From assembly GCF_000511175.1 (NCBI RefSeq), contig NZ_KI866530.1:2848680-2912679 (forward strand): a stretch of DNA of 64,000 bases, in the 5' to 3' direction. Positions 27,066-35,875 of the stretch are shown in pieces. Position 1 is the stretch's first letter. The number at the start of each line of letters is the position of its first letter. This DNA comes from Sediminibacterium salmoneum NBRC 103935 (GTDB taxonomy: Bacteria; Bacteroidota; Bacteroidia; Chitinophagales; Chitinophagaceae). The notes under the pieces were generated by a model. The model was not told the DNA's origin. It did no database searches and saw nothing but the letters and a program-made list of their open reading frames with translations. The position numbers and the translations under genes are program-made.

Positions 27066-29683
27066 TATAGCAGTGAATAAATTTGTTGGATCAGTGTTGA
27101 CAAATTAGATGCATCCTGACCACCAGCAGTTGCCAGGGTTTTCTGACCGCCGCCACCACCCTTGATTAAAGGGGTTGCGTATTGTTTTATTAAATGCGGA
27201 GCTTCCAATCCTTTTTGTGCAACAACATTATCACTTAGTAAAATGCAAACGGCAGCTTTGCCTGCAATGTTGGCGCATAACACCACCACATAATTTTCGC
27301 CCAGATCTGCTTTTAAGTCGAAGCAGATTTTCTTTAAATGATCAGGGCTGCTCACTTGCAATACTTCTCCAATAAACTGGCCATTACCAGATGGGTAAGT
27401 TTTAATTTTTTGTATTAATTCAGACTTGAGGGATTGTAATTGTTTGGCTTCCAGGCTCTCCAGTTTTTTCTCGAGTTCCTGTTTTTCCGCAACAAGTTTT
27501 TCAATAGACTTGAGTACATCCTGTGATTTTAAAACATTGCCTATCTGCTTTAAAGTCTCGTTTTGAGCGGACAAATAATCAAATGCTGCTTTTCCGGTTA
27601 ATGCCTCAATTCTTCTTACTCCGGCTGCTACTGCAGACTCAGCATTTATTTTCATTAATCCAATCATTCCGGTAGAAGCAACATGGGTTCCTCCGCAAAG
27701 CTCCACCGAGTAAGTTGGGTCTGCAATTACCACTCTCACGCGATCTCCGTATTTTTCTCCAAACAAAGCCATTGCACCTAATTGCAAAGCCTCGTCCTTA
27801 GACATTTCCTTGATTACTACAGGAATGTTTTCTCTGATTTTTGTATTCACTATATTTTCAACCGCAATAATTTCTTCTTCTGTTAATCTGGCAAAGTGAG
27901 AGAAGTCGAAACGAAGATTGTCTTCATTAACCAACGACCCTTTCTGAGCCACATGTGTTCCCAAAACCTGTCTTAATGCAGCATGCAATAAATGGGTAGC
28001 AGTGTGGTTATAACAGGTAAACAATCTTTTTGCTGCGTCTACTTCAGCCGTAAATTCAGCTGAAGGATTCAAAGGCAGCTGATCTACAAAATGTACAATC
28101 AGGTCGTTCTCTTTCTTGGTATTGGTTACTGCGATTGTATCGTTACTGAAAACTAATTTCCCGGTATCGCCTACCTGACCTCCACTCTCTGCATAGAATG
28201 GGGTAGTGTTTAATACCAATTGGAATTGTGTTTTTCCTTTGGCACTGATTTTTCTGTATCGGGTTATTTTGCTTGTTGTACTCAATTCGGTGTAACCAAC
28301 AAATCCATTTCCTTGTTCGGTTGATATTTCTACCCAATCTTCCGTATCCAAAGTGGTAGCGGCACGGCTTCTGTTTTTTTGTTCCTGCATTTCCTTTTCA
28401 AAGCCCTGCTCGTCAATTGATTTATTATTTTCTGTAGCAATTAATCGGGTAAGGTCAATCGGGAAACCAAAAGTGTCGAACAATTCAAAAGCAGCTTTGC
28501 CATCTATTACCGCTCCGCTGTTTTTAATAATATCATCCATTCTTTTCAACCCTTTGTCGAGGGTTTTCAGGAATGCATCTTCTTCTTCTTTTACTACTTT
28601 GCAAACAAAGTCGAGTTGCTGATGCAGTTCCGGGAACACATTTTTAAACTGTTCTGCAATAACAGGAATCAATTGAAACAATAAGGGCTGTTTGTAATTC
28701 AGATAAGAATAATAATACCTTACAGCTCTTCTTAAAATTCTTCTGATTACATAACCTGCTCCTGTATTGGAAGGTAGCTGACCATCGGCAATGGTAAATC
28801 CAATCGCACGAATATGGTCGGCAATTACCCTGAAAGCAATGGCTTCTTTTGAATCCGACTGATCGTATGTATTACCGGTTATTTTTTCAATAGCTCTGAA
28901 GGTTCCGGTGAATACATCGGTATCGTAGTTGCTCTGTTTGCCCTGAATTACTCTTACCAGTCTTTCAAAGCCCATGCCTGTGTCTACGTGTCTGGCAGGC
29001 AGTTCAACCAGGGAGCCATCTTTTAAACGGTTGTATTGAATGAATACATTGTTCCAGATTTCAATTACCTGAGGATGGTCTTTATTTACCAGATCTCTTC
29101 CCGGAACTTTTGCAATTTCTTCTTCTGATCGGCAGTCTACATGTATTTCAGAACAAGGTCCGCAGGGGCCTGTGTCGCCCATTTCCCAGAAGTTATCCTT
29201 CTTATTTCCGTAAACAATATGATCGGGAGCCACCAGTTTTTTCCACTCTGCCAATGCAAGGGTTGAAGCAGGAATTCCTTCTGCAGGATCTCCTTCAAAA
29301 ACGGTTACATATAAGCGGTCTTTCGGCAACTTATACACTTCAGTTAATAGTTCCCAGCTCCAGGCAATGGCTTCTGCTTTAAAATAATCACCAAAGCTCC
29401 AGTTACCCAGCATTTCGAACATGGTATGATGATAAGTGTCTACCCCCACTTCTTCCAGGTCGTTGTGCTTGCCACTCACTCGTAAACATTTTTGGGTATC
29501 TGCAATTCTGGAACTACTCGGTTGGCTGTTTCCCAGAAAATAGTCTTTAAACTGATTCATACCCGCATTGGTAAACAAGAGGGTAGGGTCGTTCTTTACC
29601 ACAATAGGAGCAGAGGGTACAATCTGATGCTGTTTGGAAGCAAAAAAATCCAGGAATTGCTGGCGAATTTCGGCACTCGTCAT
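27065..29683 (-). CDS. alaS: Alanine--tRNA ligase
   Basis: 872 residues, full length. Class II catalytic core at the N-terminus (TSAEIRQQFLDFFASKQH, motif 2 region HHTMFEMLGNWSFGDYF, TGPCGPCSEI), tRNA-recognition helices, an editing domain with HTATHLLHAALR and the zinc-site CGGTH (in VELCGGTHVAS), a coiled-coil (about 700-760) and the C-Ala domain with glycine-rich IKGGGGGQKTLATAGG. Charges tRNA(Ala) and clears mischarged Ser and Gly. First gene of an operon with gatB and the TlpA-like lipoprotein. A consensus -7 box TACCTTTG lies 64-71 nt upstream. Confidence 0.98.
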   Translation of the reverse strand: MTSAEIRQQFLDFFASKQHQIVPSAPIVVKNDPTLLFTNAGMNQFKDYFLGNSQPSSSRIADTQKCLRVSGKHNDLEEVGVDTYHHTMFEMLGNWSFGDYFKAEAIAWSWELLTEVYKLPKDRLYVTVFEGDPAEGIPASTLALAEWKKLVAPDHIVYGNKKDNFWEMGDTGPCGPCSEIHVDCRSEEEIAKVPGRDLVNKDHPQVIEIWNNVFIQYNRLKDGSLVELPARHVDTGMGFERLVRVIQGKQSNYDTDVFTGTFRAIEKITGNTYDQSDSKEAIAFRVIADHIRAIGFTIADGQLPSNTGAGYVIRRILRRAVRYYYSYLNYKQPLLFQLIPVIAEQFKNVFPELHQQLDFVCKVVKEEEDAFLKTLDKGLKRMDDIIKNSGAVIDGKAAFELFDTFGFPIDLTRLIATENNKSIDEQGFEKEMQEQKNRSRAATTLDTEDWVEISTEQGNGFVGYTELSTTSKITRYRKISAKGKTQFQLVLNTTPFYAESGGQVGDTGKLVFSNDTIAVTNTKKENDLIVHFVDQLPLNPSAEFTAEVDAAKRLFTCYNHTATHLLHAALRQVLGTHVAQKGSLVNEDNLRFDFSHFARLTEEEIIAVENIVNTKIRENIPVVIKEMSKDEALQLGAMALFGEKYGDRVRVVIADPTYSVELCGGTHVASTGMIGLMKINAESAVAAGVRRIEALTGKAAFDYLSAQNETLKQIGNVLKSQDVLKSIEKLVAEKQELEKKLESLEAKQLQSLKSELIQKIKTYPSGNGQFIGEVLQVSSPDHLKKICFDLKADLGENYVVVLCANIAGKAAVCILLSDNVVAQKGLEAPHLIKQYATPLIKGGGGGQKTLATAGGQDASNLSTLIQQIYSLL

Positions 29684-29722
29684 GATGAATTACTTTTTAT
29701 ATGCCATTCAGGCTGTAGAAAC

Positions 29723-29730
29723 TATCTTTG
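29723..29730 (+). promoter_or_regulatory. Candidate -7 box for the M23 peptidase gene
   Basis: TATCTTTG fits TAnnTTTG exactly, 50 nt before the ATG at 29781. No clear TTTG is found at the proper distance upstream. Confidence 0.35.
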
Positions 29731-29746
29731 TTGTTAATTAAGACGG

Positions 29747-29754
29747 CAAAGGTA
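29747..29754 (-). promoter_or_regulatory. Candidate -7 box for alaS
   Basis: On the minus strand TACCTTTG fits TAnnTTTG exactly, with its end 63 nt before the alaS ATG. The -33 element is poor (TTTT at a short spacing). It is interleaved with the -7 box of the divergent M23 gene. Confidence 0.4.
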
Positions 29755-29780
29755 CGGATTTAAGGGGCTGAAAACCGATC

Positions 29781-30752
29781 ATGAAAAAGGTAAAATACTA
29801 CTATAATACACATAATATGCGCTTTGAGAAGCTAACCACCCCCCTAAGGGTAAGGTTGCTTCAGGTATTTGGATATATAGCCGCATCTATTGTTACCGGG
29901 ATCCTCATTTTTGCCATTACTTTCCGCTACATTGATTCCCCGAAAGAGAAACTATTAAGGCAGCAAAACGACGATTTAAAGCAGAATTACCGGGTGATGG
30001 AAGAGCGAATCAAGCAATTGCAGCTTCAGATGGACGAAATTGCCAACCGGGACAATTATGTGTACCGTTCCATATTTGAATCGAGCCCCATTCCAGACAG
30101 TGCCAGGGTAAAAGAAATGGAGAAAAAGAAAGAAGTGCAATTGGTGCAGAGCATGGGTGAAACTGAACTGGTAACCAGTATGGCAGCCCAGCTGAACAAT
30201 CTGAGTTTGCGAATGGCTTATCAGGTAAAATCTTTCAATGCCATAGAAAATATGGTGAAGAACAAGGAAAAACTAGTTGCTGCCATTCCTTCTATTCAAC
30301 CCATTAGCAACAGAAATTTGAACAGAGTGGCTTCTGGTTTTGGCTATCGTATTGACCCCATCTATAAAGACCGGAGACTGCATGCTGGTCTTGATTTTAC
30401 AGCACCTATCGGTACTCCTATTTATGCGGCGGCAGACGGGGTGATTAAAGACGCCGGATTTAATACCGGCGGTTACGGAAACAGGGTTGTGGTAAATCAT
30501 GGGTTTGGTTACGAAACTTTGTACGCCCATATGGTTCGGATTAAAGCCAGGGTGGGAGCCCGTATTAAAAGAGGCGAAGTAATTGGATATGTTGGGTCTA
30601 CCGGTAAAAGTACTGGCCCGCATCTGCATTATGAAGTTCATAAAAATGGAACTCCGCTGGATCCCATTTACTTCTTTTATAACGATTTAACGCCGGCGCA
30701 ATTCGACCGGATATTGAAATTAGCAGCAGCCAGCAACCAAAGCTTTGATTAG
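29781..30752 (+). CDS. M23-family metallopeptidase, membrane-anchored
   Basis: 323 residues. Short basic N-terminus, one membrane helix (about 30-49), a periplasmic coiled-coil (about 55-90), then a LytM/M23 domain (about 185-300). Zinc ligands are present: His201 and Asp205 in HAGLD, and His283 in HLHYE, with His281 or His250 as the assisting base, so it should be an active peptidoglycan endopeptidase rather than an EnvC-like activator. The first ATG is used because the basic, Tyr-rich start is typical of Bacteroidota homologues. It probably helps cell-wall growth or division. Confidence 0.92.
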   Translation: MKKVKYYYNTHNMRFEKLTTPLRVRLLQVFGYIAASIVTGILIFAITFRYIDSPKEKLLRQQNDDLKQNYRVMEERIKQLQLQMDEIANRDNYVYRSIFESSPIPDSARVKEMEKKKEVQLVQSMGETELVTSMAAQLNNLSLRMAYQVKSFNAIENMVKNKEKLVAAIPSIQPISNRNLNRVASGFGYRIDPIYKDRRLHAGLDFTAPIGTPIYAAADGVIKDAGFNTGGYGNRVVVNHGFGYETLYAHMVRIKARVGARIKRGEVIGYVGSTGKSTGPHLHYEVHKNGTPLDPIYFFYNDLTPAQFDRILKLAAASNQSFD

Positions 30753-30795
30753 GAAGAACAAAATCCTTAATCAGTTGTAATACAATAAAAACATT

Positions 30796-31026
30796 TTGGA
30801 ACCAGGGGTAAGAGAATATCTGTTACGTATTGTAAACACCATTTCTGTGGGCTTATTATGGCTGGCCATTAATTCCACGGCAGGCATTATGTACGACCAT
30901 GCTTTTTTTCACGATACCATTACTACCGGTAATATTGTTTTCTACTGCTGGTTTATCATCAGTTTTTTCTTCCTCATGCGCTGGCTGATCAAGCTTTGGA
31001 GTAAGCCCATTCATTTTGAGCGCTAA
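30796..31026 (+). CDS. Small membrane protein, TTG start
   Basis: 76 residues, starting at a TTG because no in-frame ATG precedes the first hydrophobic segment. Two hydrophobic stretches (about 10-30 and 43-63) predict a two-helix inner-membrane protein with a short basic tail. I do not recognise a family. It follows the M23 peptidase by 43 nt on the same strand and is convergent with the DUF4440 gene. Coding status rests on the intact frame and clear membrane-protein composition. Confidence 0.55.
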   Translation: MEPGVREYLLRIVNTISVGLLWLAINSTAGIMYDHAFFHDTITTGNIVFYCWFIISFFFLMRWLIKLWSKPIHFER

Positions 31027-31064
31027 CCTTTTTGGGCAACCGGATGTAATTGTTATTGCTCGTT

Positions 31065-31496
31065 CTAACTGCTATGATCCATAATAATAACCCATTCGCC
31101 GTTTATCTTTTTAAACAGCAGGGTATAGTGCCCGCTTACATTACCTGCATTTCTGGTGAGTTCCCATTTGCCTAAAACCATCCACAATTGCTTTGCCAAG
31201 GGTTTTACCTCTAGAAGGGTAAACATCAGGCTACCCATATAATCCTTATTTGGATAGTTCTTTTTGTAATTGTTCAAGGTATTGGTATAACCATAAGTGG
31301 GACCGTTTTTTCCAACAAATAAAAGACTGTCGTTTTTCCAGTAGCCCTTCATAAAAGCGTCAAGGTCTCCACGGTTCCAGGCAGCTGTTTGTTCTGCTAG
31401 CATTTTTCTGATTTGTTTTTCCGGGCCTGCCTGTGCAAAGCTGAAACCATAAACACTAAGAATAAGTAGGGTTAATAAAGCGAGTTTCTTTGTCAT
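31065..31496 (-). CDS. Exported DUF4440/NTF2-like protein
   Basis: 143 residues. Signal peptide ending FSFAQAG, then a single NTF2-like cone fold: helix EKQIRKMLAEQTAAWNRGDLDAFMKGYW, then beta-strands with LLFVGKNGPTYGYT and the final HYTLLFKKINGEWVIIMDHSS, all typical of DUF4440/SnoaL-like proteins. These act as small enzymes or binding proteins; no catalytic residues can be assigned. Single gene, convergent with the small membrane protein and divergent from the DNA glycosylase, 41 nt between starts. Confidence 0.87.
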   Translation of the reverse strand: MTKKLALLTLLILSVYGFSFAQAGPEKQIRKMLAEQTAAWNRGDLDAFMKGYWKNDSLLFVGKNGPTYGYTNTLNNYKKNYPNKDYMGSLMFTLLEVKPLAKQLWMVLGKWELTRNAGNVSGHYTLLFKKINGEWVIIMDHSS

Positions 31497-31537
31497 TTTT
31501 CAGCATTAGTCAATAGTAAATTAACTAACTTTCTTGA

Positions 31538-32131
31538 ATGGAGTATCTGAAACATTTGCAAAAGGATAAAAAATTAAAACCTTTGCTGCAGGCAGGCTAT
31601 TTAACAATATCAAAACGAAAGAATGTTCCGGTACGATTAATGGCAAGCATCATGAGCCAGCAGCTGAGCACGAAAGTAGCAGCAGTTATTTACCAGCGGT
31701 TTCTGGATTTGTACAATGGTAAGGATCCTGAATTGTCAGTTGTTCTGAAAACTCCGGATGAAAAATTGAGAGGCATCGGATTAAGCAATGCAAAAGTTGG
31801 ATATGTAAAAAATGTAGCAGCCTTTTGCCTTGAACATTCCATCACCGATAAAACTCTGGCTAAAATGGACAATGAGGCAATCATTAATTTGCTGGTGCAA
31901 ATTAAAGGAGTTGGAAGATGGACGGTAGAAATGTTATTGATGTTTACGTTGGGAAGAGAAGATGTATTTGCGGTGGACGACTTAGGCATACAACAGGCTA
32001 TGTGCAAATTATACAAATTAGACCCTGCCGATAAAAAAGCCATGAAAAGCGCCATGCAAAGCATTGCTCAGAAATGGTCTCCCTATCAAACCTATGCCTG
32101 TATGCATTTGTGGCAATGGAAAGACAATTGA
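31538..32131 (+). CDS. DNA-3-methyladenine glycosylase II (AlkA-like, HhH-GPD)
   Basis: 197 residues, the short single-domain form. HhH-GPD fold: SIMSQQLSTKVAAVIYQRF (about 38-56), LRGIGLSNAKVGYVKNVA, helix-hairpin-helix IKGVGRWTVEMLL (122-134), and VDDLGIQ (146-152) containing the catalytic Asp that activates base release. Excises alkylated purines such as 3-methyladenine to start base-excision repair. No Cys cluster, so no iron-sulfur centre. Its stop is immediately next to the ppc stop on the other strand. No Ada-type regulator is nearby. Confidence 0.93.
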   Translation: MEYLKHLQKDKKLKPLLQAGYLTISKRKNVPVRLMASIMSQQLSTKVAAVIYQRFLDLYNGKDPELSVVLKTPDEKLRGIGLSNAKVGYVKNVAAFCLEHSITDKTLAKMDNEAIINLLVQIKGVGRWTVEMLLMFTLGREDVFAVDDLGIQQAMCKLYKLDPADKKAMKSAMQSIAQKWSPYQTYACMHLWQWKDN

Positions 32132-34711
32132 TTATGCAGAGTTTCTGGCCGCATTAATAATGCCAAACATAGACCGGGTTACTAATTTTTCGTAATTGGC
32201 TTTTTCTTCTGCAGAAAGGGTGTCTTTTTTTAACTGATGCAGTGAATACTGCTGAATGGTAAGCAAGGGAAGTACAATTTTATCGCGCATCAAAATAGAA
32301 GCCCTGCCTGTTGCATCTTCTTCCATCAGCAATTGATTGCCGGACAATTCAAGTACCAATGCCTGTGTAAGGTCGTATTCTTCTTTAATTAATTTCCAGA
32401 TGGGCCCATAAGTGGCATCTTCCTGAATACAGGCGGTTAAGGGGAAAAAGGATTTCAACATGCTCATCATGCTATTGTCGATCAGGGTTCTGAAAAACGC
32501 CACTTCATTAAAAAGTGTTTTCACTTCATCCCACCTGCCCGCTTCTTTCATTTTCTGTAGTGCCGTACCCACTCCAAAATATCCGGGAACATTTTGTTTT
32601 AACTGACTCCAGCTTCCTACAAAGGGAATGGCCCTGAGGTCTTCAAAAACCAGCTGAGTGGAATTGCCTCTTTTGCCGGGCCTGCTGGCAATATTCGATT
32701 TGCTGTAATAGTTCAGCGGGCTGAATTGCTGCATGTAGGGAAGAAACTGAGGATGTTTTTTAAAAGACTGATATACTTCGTGACTTATTTTACCAAGCTC
32801 TTCCAATAAGTTTTTGTTTTCAGCCCTGATATCTTTTCTGTTCTCTGCAAATACGGTATTGCTGACTCCTGCACTTAATAGTTGTTCCAGGTTGTACTGG
32901 GCCGATTTTAAAGTGCCAAAATTAGAAGTAATGGTTTGTCCCTGAATGGTCAATTGTATTTCTTCGTTTTCAATAGCATTCCCCAGGGATGCATAAAACT
33001 TATTGGTCTTGCCACCTCCTCTTGAAGGAGGACCACCCCTGCCGTCAAAGAATTTAACCTTGATGCCGTATTTTCTTGAAATGCCTGTAAGGTTTTCCTT
33101 TGCCTGATAAATACTCCAGTTGGCCTGCAAGTATCCTCCGTCTTTGGTACCATCGCTGAATCCTAGCATGATGGTCTGCGCCTGTCCTCTGGCTTTAATA
33201 TGTTGCTGGTACAGGGGCAGTTCGTATAGCCAGGTCATGATTCCTTCTGCATTTTTTAAATCGTCGATGGTTTCAAACAAAGGAACAATGTCTACCGAAA
33301 GTTGCTGAATATTCCAACCGCAAAGCTTAAAAAGCGTGTAGACTTCTATCATGTTCAGGGCCGACTGGCAATTGCTGATGATATAGCGATGACAGCCTTG
33401 TTCTCCATTCAGTTGCTGAATGGAATGAATGGCAAAAATACTTTCAACCGTATCTTTTGCAATGGTGCTGCTTGTGTCTGTGGTTTCAATTACCTTGTTT
33501 ATGGAAAGTAAAACTTTAATTTTTTCGGCCTCACTTAGAGTAGCATAATCATCTGGAAGTATTCCTTGTTGATCCTGCTTCTTTAGTGTTTCGTTTATGT
33601 CTGCAATAACTGCTGTATGTATTCTGCTATCCTGTCTAATATCGAGCGAAGCAAACCAGGTCCCAAAAATGGTAACCTTATTTATCAGGCTATTGATCCT
33701 GTTCAGGTAAAGACCATGATGTTCCGAAATTACCAAAGCTTTAATGGCGTTCAGTTTTTCCAGTAATTCTTTCTGCTGCACTCTTCTGCTCTCTTCCGGA
33801 CGAAACACATTTTCGTACAATTGTGCTTCCAGCTGAGTAACCAGTTGGTCCACACCTGCAAAAGTTAATCTTCTTTTTAAGGAACGGATATCTCTGTAAT
33901 AGCATACAATGATGGCACTTCTAAGTGATTCCGCTACTTGCAAAGTAGTGGCTGCATTTACAAAAGGATTTCCATCTCTGTCTCCTCCCGGCCAGAAACC
34001 CAGTTCAATAAAGGGGTTATTGTTTTCTTCGTTCAGGATTTCTTCGTGAATGAAATTGTAGATATTTCCGATAGACTTGTAAAGAATATTCTCCAGGTAC
34101 CACATCAGATTGACGGCTTCATCAAAAGGAGTGGGTTGTTTCTTGTTGAAAAAAGGAGTGATGCCCAGCTGTTGTATATACAGATTAATGGTTTCAAAAT
34201 CATTCCTGGCAATGGCTTCACCTAAATCATGAATAATACCCAGCACATTGCCCGGATAAAACTGTGTTGGATGGGCAGTTAAAACAACCCTAACCTTAAA
34301 TGATCGTAGTTTTTCTTTTAAGAGCGGCAACTTTCCTTTAAAATAGGCTTCGTTGTACAATGCTTTCAGGCTGCCTGTTCCGTTCAGCTGATTCACTGAA
34401 TCGAATGCCGCATCTTCAATTGCATCAAAAAGTACCACCTGCCTTTCTATGTATTGAACAAATTTAAAAAGACGTCCTATTTTGTCCTTTTCATCGTCTG
34501 CCATGGCATGTCGTTCAAAGAACTGATCTATAATAGCCATGGGGCTTTTCCCTTGCTGGTAACCGTCTACACAGGCTTGCAATAAAATGGGAAGCAAGGC
34601 CCCTACATTGGCGATTCCTGAAAAGGGAAGGGCTGCAAACAAGCTATTATAGATAGTGTATTTGTCTGTAACATTCTGTCTGAAAGACTGTATGGCTTTT
34701 TTTGAGTTCAT
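32132..34711 (-). CDS. ppc: Phosphoenolpyruvate carboxylase
   Basis: 859 residues, slightly shorter than the E. coli enzyme. Catalytic elements: VVLTAHPTQ with His147, GGDRDGNPF (242-250), the mobile loop FDGRGGPPSRGGGKTNKF (555-572), SRPGKR after the barrel, and a C-terminal INAARNSA that corresponds to the conserved RN end. Carboxylates PEP to oxaloacetate in the cytoplasm, replenishing the TCA cycle. The loop has Ser-Arg where many family members have Gly-Arg, a Bacteroidota-type variant as far as I can judge. It is divergent from the ECF sigma gene. Confidence 0.96.
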   Translation of the reverse strand: MNSKKAIQSFRQNVTDKYTIYNSLFAALPFSGIANVGALLPILLQACVDGYQQGKSPMAIIDQFFERHAMADDEKDKIGRLFKFVQYIERQVVLFDAIEDAAFDSVNQLNGTGSLKALYNEAYFKGKLPLLKEKLRSFKVRVVLTAHPTQFYPGNVLGIIHDLGEAIARNDFETINLYIQQLGITPFFNKKQPTPFDEAVNLMWYLENILYKSIGNIYNFIHEEILNEENNNPFIELGFWPGGDRDGNPFVNAATTLQVAESLRSAIIVCYYRDIRSLKRRLTFAGVDQLVTQLEAQLYENVFRPEESRRVQQKELLEKLNAIKALVISEHHGLYLNRINSLINKVTIFGTWFASLDIRQDSRIHTAVIADINETLKKQDQQGILPDDYATLSEAEKIKVLLSINKVIETTDTSSTIAKDTVESIFAIHSIQQLNGEQGCHRYIISNCQSALNMIEVYTLFKLCGWNIQQLSVDIVPLFETIDDLKNAEGIMTWLYELPLYQQHIKARGQAQTIMLGFSDGTKDGGYLQANWSIYQAKENLTGISRKYGIKVKFFDGRGGPPSRGGGKTNKFYASLGNAIENEEIQLTIQGQTITSNFGTLKSAQYNLEQLLSAGVSNTVFAENRKDIRAENKNLLEELGKISHEVYQSFKKHPQFLPYMQQFSPLNYYSKSNIASRPGKRGNSTQLVFEDLRAIPFVGSWSQLKQNVPGYFGVGTALQKMKEAGRWDEVKTLFNEVAFFRTLIDNSMMSMLKSFFPLTACIQEDATYGPIWKLIKEEYDLTQALVLELSGNQLLMEEDATGRASILMRDKIVLPLLTIQQYSLHQLKKDTLSAEEKANYEKLVTRSMFGIINAARNSA

Positions 34712-34799
34712 ATTGATTCAACTGAATATACAAATTTTTTTCAGCCCATTAAACCCATACCGCCAATTTTTATCTAACTTAAAATACAATTGTAAAAGT

Positions 34800-35342
34800 T
34801 TGAACCAGGATACAGCGTTGGTGAAGCGGTTAAAAATCCCTTCTGAAAAAGATTCGGCATTCACGGAGCTGGTTAAGAAATACCAGGAAAAATTATATTG
34901 GCATATCCGGCGCATCGTTGTGGATCATGATGATGTAAACGACGTATTGCAGAACAGTTTTATTAAGGTGTGGAATGCCCTGGATAATTTCAGGGAAGAC
35001 AGTCAGTTGTACACCTGGCTATACAGAATTGCAACCAATGAAAGCCTGAGTTTTCTGGCGCAGAAAAACAGAAAACAGGCCGATTCATTTGATGATATTT
35101 CTGAGACCTATGCAAATCAAGTAAAAGCCGATCCCAACTTTGATGCCAATCAGCTGGAGTGGAAATTGCAACTGGCTATTCAGCAACTTCCGGAGAAGCA
35201 AAAGCTGGTATTCGGACTTAGATATTTCGATGAAATGAGCTATGAGCAAATGAGCAAAATCCTTGATACGAGTGAGGGTGCGCTGAAAGCCAGTTATCAT
35301 CACGCAGCCAAAAAAATTGAAGAATTTATTAAAACACATTAA
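34800..35342 (+). CDS. ECF-type sigma-70 family RNA polymerase sigma factor
   Basis: About 180 residues from a TTG at 34800. The frame is open further upstream, to an apparent start at 34656 inside ppc, but that part carries no family sequence. Region 2 (FTELVKKYQEKLYWHIRRIV through DVLQNSFIKVWNALDNFREDSQLYTWLYRIATNE) and region 4 (QLAIQQLPEKQKLVFGLRYFDEMSYEQMSKILDTSEGALKASYHHAAKKI) are both clear; there is no region 3, as expected for ECF factors. A GTG at 34821 is another possible start. It heads a three-gene set with a membrane protein and a Spy-like protein, so it likely answers an envelope signal. Confidence 0.9.
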   Translation: MNQDTALVKRLKIPSEKDSAFTELVKKYQEKLYWHIRRIVVDHDDVNDVLQNSFIKVWNALDNFREDSQLYTWLYRIATNESLSFLAQKNRKQADSFDDISETYANQVKADPNFDANQLEWKLQLAIQQLPEKQKLVFGLRYFDEMSYEQMSKILDTSEGALKASYHHAAKKIEEFIKTH

Positions 35343-35377
35343 ACCAGTTGACAGGTAATTGGTCATATATACCGAAC

Positions 35378-35851
35378 ATGGAAAACAGAAAAGACATAGC
35401 ACAAGAACTAGAGGAGATTGCTCCTCTTTTGAACAGGATCAGCAAGAAGCCTGTTCAAACGGTACCTGCGGGCTATCTTGAACAATTGAATATTCAAATA
35501 CCCGGCAATCAAGCGCCAGTGGTAAGCATGAAAAAAGCTACAAACTGGTATCGATTGGCTGCGGCCGCTGTTGTTACCGGTATTTTGGTTTTGGGTGGAT
35601 GGCAAATGATGAACGAATCACTGAAGCCACTGGAAAGCGAAGTGGGGATGAATTATGCGGAATTGACTTCTCTGAATGTTACAGACTGGGTACAACAAAT
35701 GCCTAATGAATCAATAGATGAATATCTGCAATCTGCCAATGCATTGGCAGGATCGGAGAATAGTTTACACCACTACACGGTAGATGGGGTAACCGGAACA
35801 ACTGTGGATGAGATATCAGATGAGGAACTGCAGCTTTATCTGAATGATTAA
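35378..35851 (+). CDS. Putative anti-sigma factor, single-pass membrane protein
   Basis: 157 residues from the ATG at 35378 (an upstream TTG at 35348 is less likely). Residues 1-50 are a cytoplasmic helical segment starting RKDIAQELEEIAPLLNRI; residues about 58-76 are a membrane helix (YRLAAAAVVTGILVLGGW); the rest is an acidic periplasmic part. It has no zinc-finger Cys/His motif. Position 35 nt after an ECF sigma gene and this topology are why I call it an anti-sigma candidate; no domain match is claimed. It overlaps nothing and is followed 24 nt later by the Spy-like gene. Confidence 0.65.
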   Translation: MENRKDIAQELEEIAPLLNRISKKPVQTVPAGYLEQLNIQIPGNQAPVVSMKKATNWYRLAAAAVVTGILVLGGWQMMNESLKPLESEVGMNYAELTSLNVTDWVQQMPNESIDEYLQSANALAGSENSLHHYTVDGVTGTTVDEISDEELQLYLND

Positions 35852-35875
35852 TTGAAAATTTTTAAAAAAAGTAAA

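Noticed and set aside
34656..34799. Upstream extension of the ECF sigma gene into ppc
   Set aside because: The added residues are outside the sigma-2 domain and would overlap the divergent ppc start; the TTG at 34800 fits better.
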